A stretch of 64,000 nt of DNA from Micropterus salmoides (GCF_014851395.1 NW_024041039.1:4783191-4847190), one strand, 5' to 3'; counted from the first letter of the stretch, positions 22,620 to 34,729 are shown. Notes: generated by a model from the letters alone, not told the origin. A program made the numbers and translations.

Positions 22620-22939
22620 AATTCCCAAGTGCCATTTTTAGGCACTTCTATTTTACTTGAGTTTTTCCATTTTTTATACTACTTAATACTTCTACTTCAC
22701 TACAGTTACTTGACCCATTGTTACATTAAACTACCACAAATATATGAAGTAGTTAAAATCAGCTCCACCTTTACTAACATTAAAGTACTATCCTGACAGT
22801 AACCACTCTGCATTATGAGTTCTTTTACTTTTAATACTTGTTGCTGATGTACTGGAATTTAAGTGAAGGCAGGACACATTTTTATTTTATGGTATTACTA
22901 CTTTCACTAAAAATAGTAAGTAAAATACTTCTTCCGCTG
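22620..22939 (-). repeat. hAT-like fragment, right end of CAGTGGTGGAAG family
   Basis: It ends AAATACTTCTTCCGCTG and shares its layout with 9340-9511 (GCTCCACCT..., TTTTAATACTTG...). Orientation is assigned relative to the terminus; the other end is missing. Confidence 0.6.
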
Positions 22940-24520
22940 TTTTATTTCAGTTGGACTTATTTCATTTGTTTGTTGATCGTGTGTGTTAGTTGTGTGTGAA
23001 ATAACGCTGTCCATGCAGTCACACACGGTCCTTTTTATCGAACAAAGAGTCCCTATAACAATGACTGTTATTGCTGATTTCATTTTCAGTGTGTGGATAT
23101 TTGTCATGAGTGAAAATAAAGCAGATAGAGGGAACCAAAAAGTTTCTTCACAGAAAAATCATCTTATTAGGTGTTTTGTAACTTAAAGTATTATCGTCTC
23201 TGCTTACATTTACTGTAAAAAGACCATTTGAGATATTCAAAAACACAAATGTCCATTATCTGGACGAGATTTAGATTATAACAAATGCTCAGACTCAATA
23301 AGCAGTTGTTGCTGGCTAAAATGTAAATAGAGCTGATTTTATTATTTGGATGCTGTTGGATGTTTTTCTGCTCCTTCCTGTTTTCTTTAGCCTGGACACT
23401 CTCACCCTGGTTAAGCAGAAGACAAAATAAAACACATGGTGCTCTGTGTGTCCTCTGCAGTCTGTCAGCGTGCAGTGGCAGCATCAGCCTGAAGATGGCA
23501 GCAGAGAACAGTGAATGAACCACTGAATGAGCCACATGTAATTTGTTTTATATTTCCAATTAAACCTTAAATAAAATAGTAAAAACATACATCAAAGAAT
23601 GTGAAATAGTAGTTTATATTTCATGTATCTCATATTATATTTGTTTGTTTTAAAGTGGTCAAAAACAGGTGAAAACAACAACCACTGCCAGATAAAACCC
23701 CTAAATGGAATAATAATTTAAATATTTTCATGATCGGATTTATGTTTGCACCAGAATCTTCTAAAATATGAACAAAAAAAGTCATAAATCTATTATGCAC
23801 AAATTATTTTATTTAAATAAAATCCTGCTATGCAGCATTTGTTCAATTAGTAATTATTATTATATTTAACACATAATTCACTTTGTATAACAATAGTTAA
23901 TGGAAAGATTAATTGCAATTTTATTATTAACTCAAAAGCAGACACAAAATTCAGAATTAGATTAAAATCTATTGGAATAGTATACATAATTATATATTTA
24001 AATATATGTTTGTTGCTTGTAGAAATAATAAACACTGTATGTGTGTTTGTGTAAATACATTTGTATGTGCAACCTATTTTGACCTTGATATATTTGTATA
24101 GTGCAAATATGTGTATATATGTATGCATTTTAGTTTGCTATTGTGAATATGTTTTGGGGTTAAGATTACTAATTAGATTATTTATAGGTGTGTTTTTACA
24201 GTAGAGGCAATAAAGGAATATATATTTTACAGTATGAATACAATGTCACTGCTGAATGAGAGAACATGATTTTATAAATTCTGGTTCAGAAGACAGACCA
24301 CCGGTGGCTGGTGGGAAGCAACCTGTTGTATAGTTCGTCCCCGTTTCGTCCTCCTCTTTCGTTTATTTTGTGTGTTTACAATCAGTCGGAGTAAACATCG
24401 CCACTGTTTGTTCCCTTTAAGTTTACAACAAACACAACGAAGCCTGCAGGCTGCTGCTGTCACTGTGTTTGTAGTTCAGACGTCCAATTATTACACAGCA
24501 CCAACCTTCATCCAATTATT
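22940..24520. other. AT-rich unique sequence, nothing recognised
   Basis: Especially AT-rich between 23560 and 24260. No gene, RNA or element end was recognised. Confidence 0.5.
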
Positions 24521-24524
24521 ATCC

Positions 24525-24525
<1 letters not shown>

Positions 24526-24560
<35 letters not shown>
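24526..24560. repeat. (CA)n microsatellite
   Basis: About 17 CA units. Confidence 0.97.
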
Positions 24561-24564
<4 letters not shown>

Positions 24565-25216
24565 CTATTATCATCTCTCTTTATGTGACGGCACTGAACA
24601 ACAAGAATTATACACCTTAATTAACCAGCCAACATGTCAGTGTATTTATAATAACCACTGACACAGAGAGAGAGACTCAGCTACTCCAACACACACTGTA
24701 ACACTGTGCGTTTGTGTGCGCACTGTAAAAACAAACACTGTAAATCAAGCTGTTGAGAACAAAACACACTGTAAAACAGACTCTGAATGAGCGATTATTG
24801 ATCACACTGCATATCTGTGAAATGACAGCTTAGGATTTAAGGCTTTGCTTTGTATTAGATTACATTAAGTTAATTCTTGACAAGAAAAAATTACCGCTAA
24901 CTTTTTTCTGGATCTCTTCCACAGTGAATGTGTTTTGCCAAGTTTGAGTTTTTTCATGACAACTATGCAAACTCAACCTTCTGAGAAAGAAAGAAAAAGC
25001 TAATATGTAGAACTTAAATTACGATTTTTCTTCTCGAACTCGATAGATTTTGTTTGTTCATCAGTTTCCCTTCTCCAACACGATAATCAGAGTGAAAAGA
25101 AAAGGTTATTGACCCTTCGCTAAGCCCCGCCCCCCTTAGTTACTGCACTCCCTGGAGAAATATTGACAAATTTACACCTGGTATTAGAAATGCGATCTGA
25201 TACAGATCTGATAGGC
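24561..25216. other. Unique sequence, nothing recognised
   Basis: No coding or element signature was recognised. Confidence 0.5.
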
Positions 25217-25258
25217 TACAGATCGCCTTGGAGATAAATAAATAAATAAATAAATAAT
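25217..25258. repeat. (AAAT)n tetranucleotide repeat
   Basis: Repeated AAATA units with a few interruptions. Confidence 0.9.
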
Positions 25259-25467
25259 GCAAATAGATATAAATAAATAGTTTTAATAATTCTAGCCTTT
25301 GATATATGTTGCTTAGCAACCATCATGCGCTATGTAGCCAACCGGCAGCCTGGTGGGACTATTTTTTGTATTCATAAATACATGTCTGTTGATGAAATAA
25401 AGTCAAATTGTAGTGCGTCTGTTAGCCTCCTGTCTTTTTGCCATACTTGGTAACCGTTTTATAATAT

Positions 25468-25580
25468 AATAGCTCACGACAGACCATGATATACGCTTAT
25501 ATAACAGTTAAGAGGGTTGGCGAACAACGCCCCTTAACTGTGATATAATAAGTGTATACCACGTTCCGTTGTGAGCTATT
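25468..25580. mobile_element. Palindromic (fold-back) MITE-like element
   Basis: The left arm, beginning AATAGCTCACGACAG, and the right arm, ending GTTGTGAGCTATT, are imperfect reverse complements over about 46 bases, with only about 20 bases between. Shared inner wording is CGCTTATATAACAGTTAAG against CTTAACTGTGATATAATAAG. The whole forms one hairpin. Its right edge touches the THAP-exon element at 25581. Confidence 0.75.
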
Positions 25581-25971
25581 CATAGTTTTCATGCGCAGTG
25601 ACCTGGAGGGCATTTGGATCACCTTTCAACTTAAGAAATAGAAAGATGTGAACACAAACTGCCAGTGTTGGGCATATCCAATCCATAAAACGTTACAGCA
25701 TCCGCTGCCGCATTTCTACTGTTACAAACCGCCAGGTCCTTGCTGACACTCGACTGCGGTTTGTTTACTTTTACCTTCTGGGGAATCCCTCGCCCAACAC
25801 AGCCCAGGCTTGTCTCCTCCTCGATTATTGCATCCGAAAGCACAACAACCATCCAGCATTTCCAGCAACTCAAAGTATCAGTGTATCACTTGCTTATTGG
25901 TTGGCAGGCAGCGGAAAACAACATATTTTATATAAGTTTATCTTGGAATGTGACGTCATGTGAAAGCTATG
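25581..25971 (-). mobile_element. THAP-exon DNA element, copy B
   Basis: Read on the minus strand it starts CATAGCTTTCACATGACG and ends CACTGCGCATGAAAACTATG. The two ends match as inverted repeats in about 15 of 22 positions. Copy A at 4245-4703 shares the whole body (for example TGCCTGCCAACCAATAAGC, TTGAGTTGCTGGAAATG, GTTGAAAGGTGATCCAAAT). At 391 bp it is too short to encode a transposase. No clear target duplication is seen, partly because a palindromic element abuts it. Confidence 0.65.
25775..25859 (-). pseudogene. THAP-like zinc-finger first exon (copy B)
   Basis: From the ATG at 25859-25857 the minus strand reads MLDGCCAFGCNNRGGDKPGL then CWARDSPEG. The Cys-x4-Cys pair and the N-R...G-D-K-P loop are as in copy A. 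The exon ends CAGAAG followed by GTAAAAG, a weaker donor than copy A's. The frame leaves the THAP pattern at the same point as copy A, with the Ile-Pro wording in the next frame, so the break predates the split of the two copies. No downstream exon is recognisable within the element. Confidence 0.55.
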
Positions 25972-28885
25972 AATTACTTAAAGCCCCCCTCCAGCCAGTT
26001 TTAGCTGCCATTTTTGGGTAACGTTCTTTCTCAGAGAATGGGGGTGTGGTTAATAGTCGGAAGTAATCAATTACCATGGCAACCAAAAACTGACCGGCTG
26101 GAGTGTTCGCTAACGAACTTTACACTGTAAAGTTTAGTCCACTTCACTGTCTGGCAGGAGTAGCTATTACTTACCCATGATAGAAACTAATGTGCGCCTA
26201 TCAGCTGTTATCAATCATACAGTCTATGGTCCCGCACGCACTGCACACAATAACTCCCACTACGTTTTATGGTGCGCTTACTCTACCGTGCTATTTTGTC
26301 TACAGTTAGAATACAACCGTATACTTGATCTTCTGCATGCAAAGTTGACTTGTTGTGAACTTTACTAAGAGGATAAATAATAAACTGGAGAGATAAAAAC
26401 GGAATCTGAGTTATTTCTGTTTATGTAGGCTATAAGAAACATTGTATGTACATCACCACTACTTATATCACTGGCTCTACATGAAAATACACACAGACCA
26501 TTCTTTTAACTGAGTACAGCAATGCTGAGAACAATAAAAGTCACACCTCAAGCGTTGGCTGAGACATATTTGTTTACCAGATTAAATCTCTCCTTTAGAG
26601 AATTAAAAAAAAATTTTTACAAACAGACAAATGTGACTGAGTATGTCTTTGGCTGAGGATAATATTAATTGTAGGACTGATCTGGCTTTGCCTTCATTAA
26701 TAAAGATCTTGAGCTGAAAACCGAGAACAAAGACTGATGTGTATGCTGGGGAAAGGAAAAACATGTTTATAGAATACAACACACCATCACAGGAACACTC
26801 TCAGCTCCCATCGTGGCTGAAATGCAGAACTGCTGAGAGAAACCTGTGGAAAAGGCAGATCATGCAGTTCATAGAACATTTGTAAGACCAAATTCTTTAT
26901 GTATTGTGAGCCAACGCTGCCACCATGTGACTAAAAAGTGGCATTAGCTTTTGTTTGCACAAAATATCCTTGTACATTAAATACTAGTTTCTGTTAATAA
27001 GGTACACCAAGCTAAAACTGTTGCAGTCCAGTAAAACAGCCCTGCAATAAATTACATCTTCATGAAGCTTGTAATGTTTTTTGTAATTTGTAAAATGTCT
27101 TCATGTGTTTTTACTCTTAATCTCCAAAATGTCCGTTTCAAAACAGAATCTTTCTTCTACAGAATTAGAAGACTGGACTATTAATCATTTTTAATCACAA
27201 ACCGTATAAGGTATGTAGTTGATTTTATTAAAGATAAGTTGAAAAATTGTTAAAAACCTGTTATTTATTAGACTTCATAGTGGTGAGGGTCCAAAGCTTG
27301 GAGTGATTGTTTAAACACATCAGCTAAAGCACAGGTATGTGTAAGATGGTTTTAAACAAGATTTTAGCCTTTTTTTTATATGAATGTAACAGGAATATTT
27401 GAAAATATAGAACCCAGTCACCTGCATGCCTTCAACGGCGGGAGGGGAATGTGTTTCTAAGTCAAGCAAGGTATGATAATTGTTACATTTGCTTATCTTT
27501 CGTGAAATGTTTCTTGTTTTTGTATCTTACTGTGTTTCTGTTTGTCTTGTTTTAGATAGACGTTATTAGGAGAGCCAACCACTGTTTTTTCCCACCGGTT
27601 AGTTTTATTGTGCTCACACTAGAATGAATGGCCCATATTTTGTGTTTCTGGCTGTGTTAAAGGGGGAAACTGAAAGACAGAGTAACCATTTTGCATGGGT
27701 GTTTTGTGTAATTAGTGTGCGGCATGCAGATATAGATATAGTGGTTTAATTGGTTTGAGTGTGTGGTTTATTTCCTTATTTGTCTACCAGTTTGTTTATA
27801 ATTTGTCGGCGTTCAATTCTACATTAGTTTCCCTGGTAATGCAGTCTAGTCCTGAATTGTGTTTTTTGTTTTGTTTTGTTTTGATGTAACATAAATAAAA
27901 TTTACATTCCTATACTGATATAGTAGCCTCTGGTCTAGTTTGTTCTGGCACTTGTGTATGAAGTAGCGTTTGGTTTATACAAATATAACTTTATACACCG
28001 AAACACACATGAACACAGGAAGAACATTCAAACTCCACACAGAGCCCATAGCTCGATTCAAACCTGCCTCACGAATTGAAATGAATTAATTACTAGGATG
28101 TCATACTCACTCACAGACAGACCTCATGTTAATTAATAAATGTTTTTACTTCGTCAACTAACATTAGTTCGCTAGTGTGAATAAATCATTTGAGTGCACA
28201 ACCGTTTAGTAACGCTGATGGCATCGCTCCTCAGCTTCAGACTTCTGATACTATTTCATCTGCCGATGCATCGGTGAAACGGCCATCAGGTGAAAGTGCA
28301 AGGCGTTTTCTGTCATCTGTCCTCCAACGCCGCATGCACAAATGCCATAATGAAAATGAACAGCACACTAAACCAAGAGGAGGAAACTACTAAAATAAAC
28401 TGAAGACCCTCTGTTAGCCAACTTTCTGCAATAACTATGCTAGCTAACTACACCTGGCTAACTACAACTTAGTTAACTTAGCTAACTAAACTAGACAAAC
28501 CAACAATCAGACACAGAGAGACATGCCTACTGTAAGTTCTAAGTAAATTACATGATAAATTGGTTAGCTAGCTCACAACTATGTTGCCGAGGCACAAAAT
28601 TAAGTCATTTGTCCAAAAAATATTTGCTGAACTATGTGGGTAATCAACATTGTAAGGAAATGACTCAGAAAAATATGAAATATCATAGAAATGTCAAATG
28701 CTTTAAATATTCATACACTATACATCCGGAACATTCCACAGTGCATCTTTTGAATTTGCATCTGGGGTGAATGTAAACAGCAGCAACCAGATGATAATAA
28801 GAAAGTTTCATCCTCAAAATAAACAGTCTGACATCTGGGAAAAAGAGTCCACCTTGACTGCGTTTGTGCACCGAGCATCATCGAT
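25972..28885. other. Unique sequence, no gene recognised
   Basis: AT-rich sequence. A short GTTTT run (27861-27883) precedes an AATAAA at about 27893. A run of GCTAACTA-like words lies around 28430-28580. ORFs such as the 67-codon frame at 28190 have no domain. Confidence 0.45.
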
Positions 28886-29040
28886 GTAAAACAGAGTCCA
28901 CCTCCACTCATCTTGCTGGAGTCTTGCGCTGACGGCTCGGAACATGGACCACCTGCCGAGTGCTTGATCCGGGATGTTGATTGGCGTTTACCGAGGCTCC
29001 CGCTAGCGGTTGCTCTAAAGTGACATCAGAATAACATTCA
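28886..29040. repeat. Possible dispersed repeat shared with 31.85 kb
   Basis: GGCTCCCGCTAGC followed within 30 bp by GCTCTAAAGTGACATCAGA parallels GGCTCCCGCTAGC ... GCTCCAGAGTGATGTCAGA near 31893-31945. Extent and class are unknown. Confidence 0.45.
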
Positions 29041-29295
29041 AAAAATCTGACCTGTATCTGATTTGGACTAAATATGGAAGTGAATACTTACGTTCGAACA
29101 GTGTTGGGCAAGCTACTTGGAAAATGTAGTGAGCTAAGCTACTAGCTATTCTACATTAAATGAAGCTTCACTAAAACAAAAGCTACCCCCCAGTGAAATG
29201 TAGCAAGCTGAGCTACAGCAACGTGGAAAAAGTAGCTTAGTTACATCTAAGCTACTTTAAATTTGTTATATTTTACAGTTAGGTCATATAAATAT

Positions 29296-29318
29296 ACACA
29301 CACACACACACACACACA
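29296..29318. repeat. (CA)n microsatellite inside hAT-like element
   Basis: About 11 CA units within the element at 29099-30191. Confidence 0.95.
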
Positions 29319-29766
29319 GTATAGGCCTAATTTATGTTGAACCAACTTCATTCCACAGTAGAAAAAGAAGAAAGACTAAAAACCTGCTCCAAACAGTGTG
29401 TGTGCGAGAGAGAGAGCTAAATCATACAGACACACAGAAACTCTACTTAGTGCCATATCATTACAACTAAGTGTATTTCCTCATTATCACATTGTCATGT
29501 GTATACATGTATATGTGTATGTCATGTTATACTGTTTCTTATTTTAATAATTGTTCCTTTGAAAAATTCTACTGCTTGTCAAAAAGCAAGACATATTTTT
29601 AATGTAACAAAGGGCTACATTGTGTTTTTGTTGTTTTTATTCCTCTTTCTTTAGTTTTTATAATGTCATTTAATTGTTTGTTAATTATATTTTTTTCATT
29701 GTTTACTGTATATGTGAATTTGTGCTCTGGCAACATTGCAACCTAAACATTCATGGCAATAGGTCT

Positions 29767-29769
<3 letters not shown>

Positions 29770-29798
<29 letters not shown>
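29770..29798. repeat. (GA)n microsatellite inside hAT-like element
   Basis: About 14 GA units. Confidence 0.95.
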
Positions 29799-29801
<3 letters not shown>

Positions 29802-30207
29802 GTCTCATCTCATCTAATGGAAACAAGTTTCTGCCTCTACATATCAAAGTTTCCTCCTCACTAGAGGAAGAGGTGTCCAGGCTGGACCCTGATCCTTCTA
29901 TTCTATCACAATAGAAAGTAAACTCAGTCTTTATTCCCCTGCAGCCCAAGGATCGGTACGTGATGTCACCGTCACAGGAAGCGCTTCTGTCGGCTGCACA
30001 TACAGGGCCGTGTGTGGCAGTGGTGTCACTCACTGATCCAGAAATGCTTGGGAAAATGTAGCGTGTGTGGAAGCTACTGCGCTACTCAGTCAATAAAAGA
30101 GCTTTGTTACTGAAAAGCTATTTGATTCAGAAAATAGCGACGCTACCACCAAGCTAATGAGAAATATAGTTAAACTAGTACTGCAACACTGCGTTGGAAG
30201 TAGAAAT

Positions 30208-30239
30208 AATAATAATAATAATAATAATAAATAATAAAA
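30208..30239. repeat. (AAT)n trinucleotide repeat
   Basis: About ten AAT units, just outside the right duplication of the hAT-like element. Confidence 0.94.
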
Positions 30240-31715
30240 TAGCCTACGGCTGGGGTCGGCGAATAAGTTTTGCATTGCAGCAGTTTTTTTTATCCATTAG
30301 ATGGTGGGTGAGAATATGAGACATAATATTTGAACTGAACAGTGTTCATTTAGTTCAGTTGAAAGTTGGTTGTCCCCTAGAAGCCTGTGTGTTCAATCCC
30401 CACATTGGGAGATTTATTTTTCAACAATTTGATTATGAAGCGACTGTTTCACTTGCTCACAATAAAGCATGCTGCAGTGATTTTGTTTCATTGTTCGATC
30501 CACATCCATCAACCTACAGAAGCCTTTTTCATTTCCCCAGTATCTCCAGGCAGAGGACATTTAGGGGAATCACGTTTTCTGACGGCTCTTTCAGAGGTGT
30601 GTCAAGCCGGCAGCAGACTCTCTTTTAATGTTGTTCAATAAATTATTACTGCAGAAAACTTTGTTGTGCTTTTATTTTGTAAAAAAACCGTGTCCCCCAA
30701 ACAGTTTTTTTCTGACACCAGAATCTTTTTTTCAGTTCATTGCAATGGGATGATTTTTTCCCGGTTGCCGAGAGTTGAAAAATGTTCAACTTTGGGAAAA
30801 ACGCTGCGCTTGTCACTGTCACTTTTTACCCAGCTGTCCAATCACAGTAGAGGAGGGGAGGGACAAATACCACACCGTAGCAACAGTTAATACCCTTGAA
30901 CCAGGCTTTATCCTCTTGGACCAAACGGTGGTACTCGCCACTCGATGTTTCCACAAAATCTCATGAACCCCGAGTCCGTCCTTTCACAACCTGCTTCAGC
31001 CCTCCCTTCATACAGTGCAAGGACTCTACTCTTTGTTGACATTTTTACATCAAGTAAAGTCTCGTAGAACTACTTGCAACCCGGATTTTATGTATCATAG
31101 CAACCAAAGCAGGAGGAAAAAAACGTTGCGCCTCAAAAACACCCGCTAGCACTCCCTGCAGGGCGTTTTCAGAAGAGCAGTTGGTGGCCACGGGCCCTAA
31201 AGAGGAAGTGATTATGTGAGTAACTGTTGCTGTCATGACTGAGATTATAGCACCGCCATCAAAGTATTTATTTATTTGGATTTATTGCTATCCAAGCACC
31301 ATAATCTGGACGAATATTATTGCTGGCTAGCAGTTTTGGTGAGGTTTCATAGTCACAGAGAGAAGTAACGTGTTTCCTATGTCAATTTTGTAAAATGCCT
31401 TTTTAAACTTCATCTATTATATGGTTTATAAAGGAACGTAGTGCAGAAACAGTGTTTCACACTTTTGGCTTACATGTTATCTGTCAGTGGCCAAGTCACA
31501 TTAACATATGGTTTTACATAAACATTTACGTAAACATAATTTCTTAATATATCTGCCTAAAAAAAAACGATTTTATAGCATTATTTGATGTTATTCTTAA
31601 CAGCAGTTGTGCTTTTTCTTGCTAAAAAATAAAATATACTGTTTTCTGGAAAAAAGTTGATGTTTTTTACCCAGAAATTGACCACATTTTAGAGCTGTAA
31701 TTGCAGTACCGTAGA
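30240..31715. other. Unique sequence, nothing recognised
   Basis: ORFs up to 89 codons occur near 30359-30641 without recognisable domains. TTCAATAAATTATT at about 30637 is a possible polyadenylation signal only. Confidence 0.45.
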
Positions 31716-32110
31716 ATCGCGATATTTTTGGTTATGGTTATCATACCGTGAAAACGTCATACCGTGCCTTGTCACACACAGCACACTGTTGTAAAGACGT
31801 AAACATGGAGGCCACAAAGGTAGTAGTAGTTTGTAAGCAAATGGCGGGGAGAAAGAGACAACCTCAATCGCTGCCATCCTCCATGTTTGCGGCTCCCGCT
31901 AGCCCATAATTGTGACGACAGTCGCTCCAGAGTGATGTCAGAGTCGCATGAGTCTGTCCAGACTCAGGCCCCATCGACACTGCAACGTTTTCGTTTTAAA
32001 ACGCACACCTTTTGCTACATTGCAGCTCCCGTACAGACTAAAACTCCAGCGTAGCGTTTTCATGTGGACAGGGAAAAACAGAGGACTTTAAAAACGATGA
32101 CGCAAACTAA
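31716..32110. repeat. Fragments of DNA elements
   Basis: GGTTATCATACCGTGAAAAC then GTCATACCG (31735-31765), and GGCCCCATCGACACTGCAAC then GTTTTCGTTTTAAAACGCA (31967-32005), are wording I recall from fish non-autonomous elements. Complete ends are not visible. Confidence 0.35.
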
Positions 32111-32535
32111 AGACGCTGCTAAATGTGTTATTTTCATCTGCTGATTTCTGAAAGCAGGACTTGCAGCTCTGCAGTGTGACGATTTTCTTTTTACTTTTGG
32201 TTTTTCTTCACAAACGTGGTGGGACTGGTAGCCTTTTATGGGCAATTGTTGCTGACAATCAAATCTCAAGAACACACACCTTCATGAACAGGTGACATTT
32301 ATCAGGCTGAAACTAGCGTCTTACAACAAGTTTGTGCAGTTACGAGGGTTTGCTAATACTGACTTGAAACATTCATACAAATAAACCTCAAAGAAAAATT
32401 TAGAAGAAGAATTTAGAAATTTAGGGAGAATTTAGGATTCAAACACAAAAATGCCATGTGTCATTACAAACAAGGCTTTCTCTTTAGTCTAAATCTTATG
32501 TCAAAACAAAAGCATACAGTAGCTCTGTTAACTTA

Positions 32536-33387
32536 CACTCACCTAAAGGCTTATTAGGAACACCATACTAATACTGTGTTTGACCCCCTTTCGCCTTCAG
32601 AACTGCCTTAATTCTACGTGGCATTGATTCAACAAGGTGCTGAAAGCATTCTTTAGAAATGTTGGCCCATATTGATGGATAGCATCTTGCAGTTGATGGA
32701 GATTTGTGGGATGCACATCCAGGGCACGAAGCTCCCGTTCCACCACATCCCAAAGATGCTCTATTGGGTTGAGATCTGGTGACTGTGGGGGCCATTTTAG
32801 TACAGTGAACTCATTGTCATGTTCAAGAAACCAATTTGAAATGATTGGAGCTTTGTGACACGGTGCATTATCCTGCTGGAAGTAGCCATCAGATGGGTAC
32901 ATGGTGGCCATAAAGGGATGGACATGGTCAGAAACAATGCTCAGGTAGGCCGTGGCATTTAAACCATGCCCAATTGGCACTAAGGGGCCTAAAGTGTGCC
33001 AAGAAAACATCCCCCACACCATTACACCACCACCAGCAGCCTGCACAGTGGTAACAAGGCATGATGGATCCATGTTCTCATTCTGTTTACGCCAAATTCT
33101 GACTCTACCATCTGAATGTCTCAACAGAAATCGAGACTCATCAGATCAGGCAACATTTTTCCAGTCTTCAACTGTGAGCCCGTCTGGCACCAACAACCAT
33201 GCCACGCTAAAAATTGCTTAAATCACCTTTCTTTCCCATTCTGACATTCAGTTTGGAGTTCAGGAGATTGTCTTGACCAGGACCACAACCCTAAATGCAT
33301 TGAAGCAACTGCCATGTGATTGGTTGATTAGATAATTGCATTAATGAGAAATTGAACAGGTGTTCCTAATAATCCTTTAGGTGAGTG
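32536..33387 (-). mobile_element. Tc1/mariner element, internally deleted, with TIRs and TA duplication
   Basis: The termini CACTCACCTAAAGG...GGAACACC (32536-32564) and their reverse complement (33359-33387) are 29 bp long with one mismatch. TA lies outside each end (32534-32535 and 33388-33389). At 852 bp it is about half the length of a full Tc1-like element. The transposase lies on the minus strand and lacks its N-terminal helix-turn-helix region, apparently through an internal deletion near 33175-33185. Sharp termini suggest a fairly recent insertion. Without a complete transposase it could only have moved with help from another copy. Confidence 0.92.
32597..33145 (-). pseudogene. Tc1/mariner transposase, C-terminal DDE domain, truncated
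   Basis: The frame opens SDESRFLLRHSDGRVRIW, which holds the first catalytic Asp (33140-33142). It continues through GGGVMVWGMFSWH to the second Asp in YFQQDNAPCHK and the Glu in SPDLNPIEHLWD. Thirty-six residues separate the second Asp from the Glu, a DD36E arrangement, against 34 in classical Tc1. An in-frame TGA at 33148-33146 sits where a Trp codon is expected before SDE. The upstream DNA-binding domain is missing. The protein is thus not functional, although the catalytic triad is all present. It would act in the nucleus on its own terminal repeats. Confidence 0.9.
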
Positions 33388-33806
33388 TATGTTCATATGT
33401 AAAGCTGCTCAAATGTGCCATACAATATATAGTTGTATTTAGTCATTTATATACTAATATGGACAGAAAACCAGTGAAACATGTTTCTGCTTTTGAAGTG
33501 AGCATCTAGTGGTCATCAGTAGTGTCGCAATTTCAGGCACTGGTCTAAATGTTTGGCCACGTTAGCGGGAAAACACACTCCCTAAAAACAAAAGCGCACA
33601 CTGAAACATTGCAAACACACTTATAAGACGTAAAAACCCCACCACCACGGTTCTACAAATAAACATGCACTCACAGTGCTGTTGTCACGGTAACAAGGGA
33701 AGTACATGCACACACTCCTGTTAACAAAGCTGAGAGGACGAGTGTGTTTCTGTGCATATAGGTCAGAGAATATTAGAGTGGGTTTTAACAGTTTAGCTAA
33801 CACACA

Positions 33807-33810
<4 letters not shown>
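33388..33810. other. Unique sequence, nothing recognised
   Basis: No gene or element end was recognised. Confidence 0.5.

Positions 33811-33838
<28 letters not shown>
33811..33838. repeat. (CA)n microsatellite
   Basis: About 14 CA units. Confidence 0.96.
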
Positions 33839-34729
33839 TTTTCAAGGTTGGTGAATCATACCTTCATGTGTATCTCAATTAAAAAAACGACTACATGTAA
33901 ATAAATATATAGTTTTATGTAAATAAGCACAACAGCAGTGCTCACATACATATTCATCAACAAACAACAACAACAACACTGACTCAACAAGCAGTTTGGT
34001 GTATTATTTGCAACTGTATGTGATGCATTCACGAAAAACTTTTCTTCAAGCAAAAATCTGACTATTAAGAGTATTTCACGTCCCTCTTTTCCTGTCCAAG
34101 CCTAGGACAGAGAGGTCTAACTCAAAAGCTTAAAGTAAAAACAGTTAAAAACAGAAAGGCAAGATAGAAAAACAACAACATCAACTTTCTGTATTTTTAA
34201 ACTTGGGTCCTACTCTCACAAATTTTGAAAATGACTAGTAGGTACAAAAAGTTTTAGAATCTGTTTAGTAGATGGTCTCAGACGGCAGCCATGAACGAGG
34301 TACTTCCTGTGACACGTTTTTTTTTTCATATATAATTCCCTTGTATTTGTATAACATTGTGTTGAAAATAAAGCTTTTTCTTTAAATCACGGGCTTCTGT
34401 CAACTACAATGTTCACAAATGTGTAGTACAAATTGGGCGGGAATAAGTATGCGCATGTGCAGAAGAGACCATACAGAAAGGTGGTGGGGCTACAGCCAAC
34501 CATTACAGACTCGTGAGCCAGGGGCATGGCGTTATTGGGAACTATCGGGGTGGGATTTGTGCTACTAAACATGAATAGACGTTTTCAGACCAAACAGTTC
34601 TGGGCCAATAGGAACATGAAGTGACGAAGCCGGTCGGCGGCTGTTGGCATAGCAGCGTCACTTCCACGAAACATACAACAACAGATGTTAACAAGTTGGA
34701 GGACATGGTACACAAAAGGTAACTAACAT
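33839..34729. other. Unique sequence, nothing recognised
   Basis: No ORF with a recognisable domain was found. GAAAATAAAGC near 34364 is only a possible polyadenylation signal. Confidence 0.45.

Larger units (their letters stand above)
29099..30191. mobile_element. hAT-like element with 8-bp target duplication
   Basis: It begins CAGTGTTGGGCAAGC and ends GCAACACTG, giving inverted CAGTGTTG termini. It is flanked by CGTTCGAA (29091-29098) and CGTTGGAA (30192-30199), an 8-bp duplication with one mismatch. Subterminal DNA is rich in AGCTAAGCTACT/AGTAGCT motifs, as often seen in hAT non-autonomous families. The 1093-bp interior contains a CA array (29296-29318), a GA array (29770-29798) and a 97-codon minus-strand ORF without recognisable domain. 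No transposase is visible. Confidence 0.82.

Noticed and set aside
32568..32795. 75-codon ORF overlapping the Tc1 transposase on the same strand.
   Set aside because: It is a shifted-frame shadow of the transposase.
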